Of a stretch of DNA of 64,000 bases, positions 62,801 to 64,000 are shown one piece after another (position 1 is the stretch's first letter; every line of letters begins with the position of its first letter). Position numbers and translations under genes: made by a program. The stretch is from Aquabacterium sp. OR-4. Lineage in GTDB: Bacteria; Pseudomonadota; Gammaproteobacteria; Burkholderiales; Burkholderiaceae_C. The notes below the pieces were generated by a model. It ran no database searches. It was not told the origin of the DNA and saw only the letters and a program-made list of their open reading frames with translations. The DNA lies in NCBI RefSeq assembly GCF_025290835.2, contig NZ_JAOCQD020000004.1, positions 248,001 to 312,000 on the forward strand, written 5' to 3'.

Positions 62801-64000
62801 GGTCATGGCGCGGCCGCGCAGCTGGAAGCCGGTTTCCTGGTAGCCGGTGGCCGGCTCGCCGCGGCGCTGGATCACGTCTTCGGCGGGCAGGCCGCTGACC
62901 GGATCGAGCGCCACGCTGTAGACATCGAGGTAGCGGTTGACGCGGGCGCTGTCGCCGATCTGCTCGCGCAGCGCGGCGGCAATGCTCTGCAGCGTGTCGC
63001 TGGCCGTGGCGGTGCGGCTGTAGACCGCGCCGTTGAAGGCGATGCGCCACACCGCGCCGGCCTGCACCGTGCCGCTGAGCTGGAACTGGCGGAAATCCAT
63101 CATCGGATCGCCGCTGACCGTGGCCGCGCTGTCGTAGCCGCGCAGCACCGAGGCAGTGAAGGCCCGGCCGTCGCGCCGCGTGATGCTGATGCGCCCGCCG
63201 CTGGCCGCGCTGACGGCGTACACCGTGGCATCGGCACGCGCGGCCAGCTGCGCGGCCACGCTGTCGAGCGTGTCGGCCTGGCCGGCGCTGTAGCCGATGT
63301 CCTGGCCATCGAGCAGCAGCGCCCAGCGCTCGCCCTGCGCCGTGCCGCCCAGCGTGACCAGGGCCTGCTGCCAGTACACCTCGACCGGCGTGGCCAGCGC
63401 CAGGATGTTGGCGCTGGTGCTGACCTGGGCCACCGGCCCCAGCACCGTGACGAAGGCCGTGCGGCTGGCCGACAGGATGGGCGCGTTGCTCTGCGGCGCC
63501 GGGCTGGCCTGGGTGCCGCCGTTGCTGTGGATCACCACGCTGGGCGCGGCGGCGATGAGGGGGTCGTGGAAGGCCGCGTTGTAGGTGATGGCCTGCGACT
63601 GCTCGAACAGCTCGTCGTTGCCCAGCACCGTGAGCTGGCTGGCGATCAGCGCCGCCGCGCCCTGCTCGGCGTGGACGGTGACGGTGTCGGAGCCCGCGCC
63701 GCCCATCAGCGTGGTCAGGCCGGGCAGCGCGCTGATCGTGACCCGGTCGTCACCCGCGCCCAGCGACACCCGCGTGCTCACAGCCTTGCCGGCGACCGGG
63801 CCGGCGCTGAGCGTGAGCTGGTCGTTGCCGGCACCCAGCAGCAGGTCGAAGGCCTCGATGTTCTGGAACAGCACGCCGTCGTAGGCCGTGCCATTGACCG
63901 TGCCGCGGCCCAGGCCCAGGCCGGTGAGGTTGAGGTAGGTGGTGACGGCCACGCTGCCCGACGCATCGGTCTTGCTCTCGTCCACGGTGCGCAGCGCGCC
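41837..64000 (-). CDS. Giant repeat-rich secreted protein (5' partial, at least 7,387 residues)
   Basis: The frame is open across 22 kb and past the window end, so the N-terminus and signal are missing. By position from the 64000 side: beta-roll-like and two W modules (to about 62850), about a dozen PLYxDxxG repeats (62800-61480), degenerate GxGxDxx arrays (61450-59290), a Calx-beta-like pair (59280-58560), at least 14 W-L/DSLADIA modules with two PPC-like segments (58400-51350), mixed repeats (51300-48770), true RTX-like GGxGxD arrays (48760-42560) and an Ala/Pro-rich tail ending RRLHIDWRSRP. It is probably calcium-binding, extracellular and adhesive. The HlyD/M50/SecA-like genes downstream are its likely exporter. 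Confidence 0.88.
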   Translation of the reverse strand, partial: GALRTVDESKTDASGSVAVTTYLNLTGLGLGRGTVNGTAYDGVLFQNIEAFDLLLGAGNDQLTLSAGPVAGKAVSTRVSLGAGDDRVTISALPGLTTLMGGAGSDTVTVHAEQGAAALIASQLTVLGNDELFEQSQAITYNAAFHDPLIAAAPSVVIHSNGGTQASPAPQSNAPILSASRTAFVTVLGPVAQVSTSANILALATPVEVYWQQALVTLGGTAQGERWALLLDGQDIGYSAGQADTLDSVAAQLAARADATVYAVSAASGGRISITRRDGRAFTASVLRGYDSAATVSGDPMMDFRQFQLSGTVQAGAVWRIAFNGAVYSRTATASDTLQSIAAALREQIGDSARVNRYLDVYSVALDPVSGLPAEDVIQRRGEPATGYQETGFQLRGRAMTDAAGRALYEDALGQRVTSNTGKPLYVIDQAGGTPLFLDSQGRFTTRDTGQQAVAVVQGQALPMPLYRNSSGELSNWAEGALLTQVAALAPVAGQTQALYIDGNGNRAVAQPLAATGVQLSGVQLWGYYRYPGNVISSTAIGLNYTVVVDFNHPQAVPLYLRVNSVGQLELNTERITGEVFRVGDAGTAVAYQSFLDTHKGYRAGTPLYKHRNLAGEWVVSDDAFAGLRPAVLSLADLRGTGLPRSTGLFVDTTGALRTTATAGARQLASLQRPTLVSLYLDANGNPSTVASADPLRQTGRLGFQRTDGAGNPLFITASGVAQTGSGLRQAIVHADEPVYLDDEGVRTLVASGHREAIAAGSGTLYRDANGFETTNLANASVVVTRVAPSGTALLPIYLNELGQASTTPGANRLYAATSSNAAPLVYYDSNGLEVLARHATPVARVVNQAAAPGTAGYVTSSNTPATLSVYRQQLAVGTRPFQLQRTVADGGTDTLVVNTLNGAATLSLSATALDGLAQGRIAYAGLEQLTVRTGEQADVLTVRSTLAATAVDLFSGGGSDTVTVETIASRTRVDTGDGSDTVHVGTASLPFTDDQGTVSGITALLQVDGGSGSGDSLSLDAAGDRVAQRVTVTDRTVAGLSALAIEYAGLEQLNIGLGQGSNTVQVASTAAGTPVHISSRQGDDSFSVGQASQLAEVRSRVTLSGGSGQDSLTLDDRANASALAAGRTSALAATLVSGLGMAPGGGIAYGQFETLHLLLGDNAGRPDALFIASTHAGVTVVDAGAGDDMISVDTLAGLTTLRGGAGNDQFNIGFKADGLSQTHRNGIGALLTLQGQAGSDEYRVALAGSGSSVIDVNDAADPSDPGVDALKVYGTDRADTLFLRKTAVMAVGADGRSVTERLNYAASLRGGLSLFGRDGDDSFVLDDNSLVTTIDGGAGNDSFQVGQLFQSARDADAGLAPADRIETELTTQGYLSNGISVASTLRGGTGDDSFVVYHSRNTLNLSGDEDDDTFLVRAFVRVDPNDPNAKFTHINGGLGADTVRYTVNAPVTVEGGDGFDQITVLGTEFGDDFVVTHRGVYGAGVFASYAGVEKVVVDALEGNDRFTIGSTSADVQLTLLGGLGSDSFDVGGSADGANVAVVANDGRGQSGLVEMTAPNLAVPDVSVNVHDGDTAGVMISPVAQLLRVFEDSSHAYTGLVLASYTVVLTRPPEDTVYVTAVPPTVREAERRAGGQGLALSTDIPDTGIPPRLSAPNLQGVTLVFDRSNWFTPQRVSVSAPQDTLAEGLRTLTIQHQVRQGAAADDGGAYDGVTVTGVAVQLVDDDAPAVLVAGPADGLVAVEGGAAAGYSVVLTRAPSGPVQVSALQLGEQQLAISGAPLQFDAGNWFVPQAVSLMALDDSLIEGQHYARITHAVSAATQAAFMATSAADVLANLRAQILADLAGNFTVDDSTPGQLSIARQAGDSRGFGALALDGITLDSRASAQAPLVLRLGAALAAGQRFALTLDGQTHGLTLGATNDRLAAGLQVAALDATLYDNDVQQVIITQPGGSTDVIEPTDGAVLGHGSVLGQAADGALLRLFAAADISSVTLRASSDADTLPRGRTTVTGLNTRAVAVAFSGSVAAGETWTITVTTSAGTLTRSVSTTAGASLLSLASDLAAQLGSALGGSAATAGAVTQLSGQFGAPVLVANGSNHSRLDAQTLDFAQWSVAHDPAFFDADAVAHPNVTPHLSVRGSGSDEIDYYRFTVTAAMLSAGGGRVTATFDIDHGYARGDSVLWRSQLLLLDDQGVALATGQGRASPAQGGSGSSTWYDDYLQYGITSAGTYTVAVRNMLPWLNRGSYGVPQGADYTLQVSLQQREASRFLFAASATPENAQSWVDTAPVSVPAGAGQSLDNAAQWFTFDNPEVGNAGAETGAMPTLDARTPYTLVKGTGDGRHDTYTITVAPGMLNRPGLSGTTATTAETPRDYYTSARLALSGRVAAGDLWLLTIGGREYRYTVQAGDSALADVAAGLKAAVDAAQPGLAFSYRVAANALAGSTLAAGELLIEDANGFWFSLQQPVVVASTVLKSGVVSAASGTVSFQQVTLGLSRSQAVQAGEVWALNLGAQVARITTHGGESLADIASALATRIGELGAGYVATATGSSIAVSHATAFSVGFERSGSNRDGSLALSGVPAAAGSLARWSAATLQFGGTPHRGEDFTVTVNGQAYTHRALRTDSLADVVSALASLVNAQSASRLVVAEVDAGQPLALRLRVLGSSAADQRAQAFTLASTVAAGAAATAGSVTAGSTGLVSSAATLQGRVLAGDVWRISAQLDGTWRDASYTVAAGDASLADVARGLASQLNLATGFASAGAVAAAEGAQVVAVGSASSLLLALSEPAGTAVRALSGTVAAGQAWALDLVDTSGSGILLRQAVHVVGSGSETLADIASALATQLAGVSGYTVLAVDGSVVVRHAAHGHFALQVPAAGSGSQPVQHDLLLAAGTPLAGSVTAVRVVPASGSTVQASYTWLGSESLAGGQSAQNFIAGQLRGQLAASLGAGYSVGVAGDALVLQAATGFQLLDDSGVGAPALQRVVLAGTPVDQQVWRLTVSQGGSQLGHAEHTVTGGQSLDEVARGLAAAWATAGVTVTAATGDGALRLSGASAFSAQVALVRSAASSAGAADQQRASLTVEAASAPSVGSRWSLVVGGVSLSYDWLGTENLGGGSAAAYVAAQLRNAAGDGTPAGTDLLPDHQISVSGAQLSIDTTDGSAGAPAGAFSATLSQTQAGVSLNQAVSNPVGHGLVLAGSLAEGKRWQLTLDVGGTLHTVSHAASAADTLASIASSLAGRLATLTGYQATAVGEAVFVHGAAASYQLQATALSAGGHAGSARWLSLPSDLSQTWQVRVSGAGGTQAQVSHAAGQSLASLLAALNLALNGSGAQASLQGDALLVTRADGAELQLQLAHAGALATAAVTLSAGDALALDGEQWQLGLSGGPSVVHTVSGAGSSGLALGSLAGTLAAALDAQLGSGHAVLALGARVIDVQLGTASAPSLGGSYTPPTRDGTAAATSATARIDWAQTVTLDAGSNGYGSSDLWSLQVDGQTRTVSGQATAQAVRDALVLAFPGQAGAVAGQAAQLRLALADGAELAVAPATQQRSASLSQAATDTAARYTAIGLLLDTSQAPTLGERWAVEIHGRSYAVEAAEGQSVAAIAQALAQRIQADSGGLLLASRNSGNTARIDIRINPAASGLWFTGLKEPVLSVGGGHVYVVLDIDHADLVHGISSAYVEVPGQPGVTRLQPFAYTVSPTLQISGTQGFAVLSSNPAFASAGTTLYTADKRNTVLVNGLPDAGSQSSADPLLQLDFTRAGTYTIVVGSLVDYADNSVFSDRLQGVQAGTNYQLNVSMQRHGVNRDAVNLVGMDLTVADGSAAGQGGQVMAYDAASNTYTLDRLLGQLPAAGSSLQFSYRMAERFGSYLPVNDFYTVGLSRHPGSDGLVVNVAPQLTPTYNAALAFDAAANHGVASGVQVQVGTQQARVQLGGTVAASEDWVLRLDGAEVARVTTASGDTLASIASRLNGQLQSLFAQNSGYRHFSAGLDGTAITIDTYARAGADAPQRFVATLQVAPHSAGSAALSTTRSVTLSGSAVAGEVWALTLAGRLVQYTVLAGDTLASVSAALQAQIAQAGFTASSRNRELSITRADGQVFSLSATAGASGLARVDAVTAIELGGQPAVGERWVLALDAPGQAGAALSLSHTVRYGDDLAAIAQALASALQASSSASGQAYAVSVVGRVLSITRADGHAVAATLALHGAGAPGQAISQGGATVTAQLRFAASNWQQAQQVDVFGIDDAVRDGSDLKLIATLDQQRVNALRGPILIDGGVRLSIDRYLRDPLMLPGENNNPQRDGRLTSAASLAGQATLTDLAASYTDALRGEMPGFDPRIDTGGYRFGVVDPLTRQAGTLLDATALLGSRIAVKARSDGAVASILAVTVLADGAYQLSLGASTYTEAAVAGFSAMDMLRALASRVEAAAGVHAAVVYDTVVFNQAWAGSAPAAGSDYFFQAVNPNLGVREAEQVDTLTVHNELSPVDDVGVLTADRLSGLGMGPDTVIAGRVVAGGIGYRNLESLQIKLGQGSDRLEVQSTHAGSTVIRAGAGHDQITVSTVGGHTVLDLADGDDTVSVTSAQGRADALGGLLSVAGGAGSNSLSLDDSARSEGAALVLAPDSISGLAMGAATAQWQLQVRAASGQFQLRLQGDIVVDGQGRHVDATTGALAHDIDAAALARALNLALGLDGAVRVSGGAGSFVVDLAGALTGQAGPTLSWAQAAGDTNTLAPALDSSASAGVRVDALRSGAAVASHPNTLQTLQLSAGASGSFRLKLLGRWTDAIAADASAETILARLQPLLDPANGNPDLPHTRNVAVLRLGDQIIVTFQGAQASAGIQAIDATALAGTLGLSTHQAGIDYRDIAQLAITLGSGADTVDVLGTRASTRIDTGAGDDLISLGHDATRLTGRIGDVLGSVLQPAAGEPANATLDALTGTLTLDAGSGHNRLVVNDRASTAADSTVTVTASRISGLAPAVLHYSATGGDYQRGITLWAGRGNDVIRIDSLRHGDVTTLHANHGDDTVTVGDVLGGAGAQLLVVQGGLGNDRIDASAISDAQVNLVLLGDQGELAMDGALPGMAALRRVASTQVDQGGDDTLIGGAGANVLIGGAGQDRLVGGAADDVLIGDAGQLDWRASAQLSSRFEIRVADGAAFTLSYAGQQVLVAAQADAAAVLAALQSLDGLAGARLAVSGEAGQFQVSVAQATVAGVLRAEAAAAADYSAGLLSLQGSGLFALSDGQASVLLRAGLTATELAQALQRLPLAQAAGLSVHSGADFGGTWLLQGAGAERLSLLPLGRATLLAQAATLQVAAVAGSYHLGDGGQSVALNLAADAAALAQALAGLPGLAGAPTASGQAADGWQLLTPVTDGVLLLAVSQSAGVLSQVATLASSVNRADDVLDAGQGHNLLLGGRGADRLSAGSGNDLLLGDQGSIDHDASGRWVTVRSTDAADGGADQITAGQGDNLLIGGAGGDGLVAGDGHDVLLGDSADVERTSTGRWISVRSSAPDAGGDDRITLGNGHKLVIGGFGADTLLAGAGTHQVAGDNASFTFNSAGVLVRAATLDTTATTGGDDTLTLGDGHSSVLAGVGADAVSTGTGQGQLLGDNGELLFDDQGRLTTATSTEPELGGNDQITTAHGDKLIIGGAGSDSLSTGSGRDTVLGDNGQVRVFANDTALSQVRSTATATGGDDQIDTGAGDAVVIGGAGADRITGGDNSSSAVTVVLGDNGQVDWSASGVLSSVASSALDAGGDDRITLGAGDKLVVGGFGADTIAAGAGTHQAAGDNATFTFNTAGVLTRAATLDTTAATGGNDTITLGDGRNNVLAGVAADVVATATGQDTVLGDNGELLFDDQGRLTTATSAEPELGGDDQITTAHGHKLVIGGFGADTLLAGAGTHQVAGDNASFTFNGAGVLVRAATLDTTAATGGDDTLALGDGHSSVLAGVGADAVSTGSGQGQLLGDNGELLFDDQGRLTTATSTEPELGGNDQITTAHGDKLIIGGAGSDSLSTGSGRDTVLGDNGQVRVFANDTALSQVRSTATATGGDDQIDTGAGDAVVIGGAGADRITGGDNSSSAVTVVLGDNGQVDWSASGVLSSVASSALDAGGDDRITLGAGDKLVVGGFGADTIAAGAGTHQAAGDNATFTFNTAGVLTRAATLDTTAATGGNDTITLGDGRNNVLAGVAADVVATATGQDTVLGDNGELLFDDQGRLTTATSAEPELGGDDQITTAHGHKLVIGGFGADTLLAGAGTHQVAGDNASFTFNGAGVLVRAATLDTTAATGGDDTLALGDGHSSVLAGVGADAVSTGSGQGQLLGDNGELLFDDQGRLTTATSTEPELGGNDQITTAHGDKLIIGGAGSDSLSTGSGRDTVLGDNGQVRVFANDTALSQVRSTATATGGDDHIDTGAGDAVVIGGMGADQISGADASAGSSAVTVVLGDNGQVDWSVPGVLASVTSTALDAGGDDRITLGNGSNLVIGGLGADTLLAGAGTHLAAGDHATFSFNGAGVLVIAITIDLSPVTGGNDSLAVGDGAAVLLGGTGDDRIRAGHGDQQVAGDHARLQFNDAGRLVRADTRDSAALPGGNDDIGLGDGRHTVLGGQGDDRIATGDGDDLVLGDAGQVQLRADGLALERVSTEAADAQAQAQAQAQALNPLPPQAAAALPLAREGNDTLTLGHGAKTVLAGGGRDALRAGAGRHVVLGDGGELQYNADGLLVQARSLPGSGDPLADDGDDIALGNGDNLVIGGLGADRIVTAQGSDVLLGDNGQLLMDAAGQQLQQLASLDDALGGDDLIVAGAGAKWVLGGAGSDAVSAGVDAGSGQANSAAATRVVFGDAGEIQFNAEGRATRYTSHAPALSQAAADRIALGDGDNIVLGGAGGDTVRAGNGDNVLLGDGGVLQRDAAGQAWVQLRSSLPGGLDAAALAEAGGDDQLQAGHGRQIVLAGLGHDRVATGHGGSLVLGDNGQVDYINGRAVLAQTTDSQAGSGGDDQIALGDGDNTVLAGVGSDRVQTGSGRDAVLGDGGSVVFDAVSGAVLTLRSGDPRLGGNDDLQLGAHDDLAIAGAGDDRIDGGAGQDALVGDGAVITLNPAEGRLRVLSIDVTEGGNDQLDGGAGNDIVVGGQGRDLMVGSLSEDVLLGGNAAVMLRDGLAEQVQADTHDLATETLFGAFAARQAEAQAAGAHGATDPAEALPPTLATLATSAARLLDVAAFRRLFQSALHQPGSHAEGGDTAASDAAAAPPAAAVAPLPARGRGNAVADTAQPGRAPVTAPDATPGAMPAASPADSPAASPGASQGGTAAALAQSAAATPGVAAAAAEAADRPGTVLAAAALAALPRRGLLDRQAMQGRAAAAAGPAQPGSAGAPGGAGTPGTPAQPRRLHIDWRSRP
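44792..47206. repeat. 1,071-bp tandem duplication inside the giant gene (about 2.25 copies)
   Basis: The sequence repeats at an offset of 1,071 bp (357 codons, in frame) over about 1.34 kb, with no differences where I compared the copies. It spans about three RTX-like units each headed by LLGDNG. Flanking units are similar but clearly diverged, so the duplication is recent or kept by gene conversion. Confidence 0.88.

Overview
The window is very GC-rich, uses GTG starts and GC-ending codons, and reads as the chromosome of a diazotrophic betaproteobacterium. A Burkholderiales member of the Rubrivivax/Ideonella/Leptothrix type is my best guess from gene families and from REP-like intergenic elements. 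That assignment is inference; no rRNA or other marker gene is present. I see no tRNA, rRNA, CRISPR array or transposase.

Positions 1-33050 are an accessory nitrogen-fixation region. It holds nifE, then a 7.4-kb block of non-nif genes, then nifN-nifX-DUF269-DUF683-fdxB-nifQ. The block carries a diguanylate cyclase, a DUF2322 protein, a DUF1800/DUF1501/DUF3106/ECF-sigma/anti-sigma operon, a small secreted protein and a PACE efflux pump. After nifQ come a GGDEF-EAL protein, a GNAT acetyltransferase, a HepT-like protein and a TPR-like protein. Next is a nif-located ISC-type Fe-S operon (IscS-type desulfurase, IscU, two A-type carriers, HscA, [2Fe-2S] ferredoxin; no HscB), then a DEAD-box helicase. 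The region ends with nifV-nifW-fixABCX-rubrerythrin-like-[2Fe-2S] ferredoxin and nifA. nifHDK and nifB are not in the window. Sigma-54 -24/-12 promoters precede nifE, nifN, the ISC operon and nifV. The last three have IHF-like sites, and nifV has a perfect TGT-N10-ACA NifA site 80 bp upstream. A perfect FNR/Anr/FixK box lies upstream of nifA. NifA carries the oxygen-sensing cysteine pattern C-x11-C-x19-C-x4-C and an unusual His/Gly-rich linker. The regulatory picture is low oxygen -> FNR-type protein -> NifA -> sigma-54 promoters for FeMo-co assembly (nifENXQV), Fe-S supply (ISC) and electron delivery (fixABCX, ferredoxins).

Positions 33050-34350 hold a lone AAA/STAND-type ATPase behind an AT-richer, palindrome-rich sigma-70-like promoter.

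Positions 34360-64000 (minus strand) hold what looks like one dedicated export locus. A gigantic repeat protein, at least 7,387 residues and open at the window end, is followed by a DUF3467 protein, a GAF-HlyD membrane-fusion protein, a PqqD/M50/HlyD fusion, a short SecA-like ATPase and a periplasmic adaptor. Several junctions overlap by 4 bp. The giant protein has RTX-like GGxGxD arrays, at least 18 copies of a W-L/DSLADIA module, PLYxDxxG repeats, Calx-beta-like and PPC-like segments, and a recent 1,071-bp internal tandem duplication. This is the least understood system in the window.

Three genes (anti-sigma-like, DUF3106, DUF3467) appear broken at the 5' end by the loss of one C in a homopolymer. 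Assembly error is as likely as real mutation.
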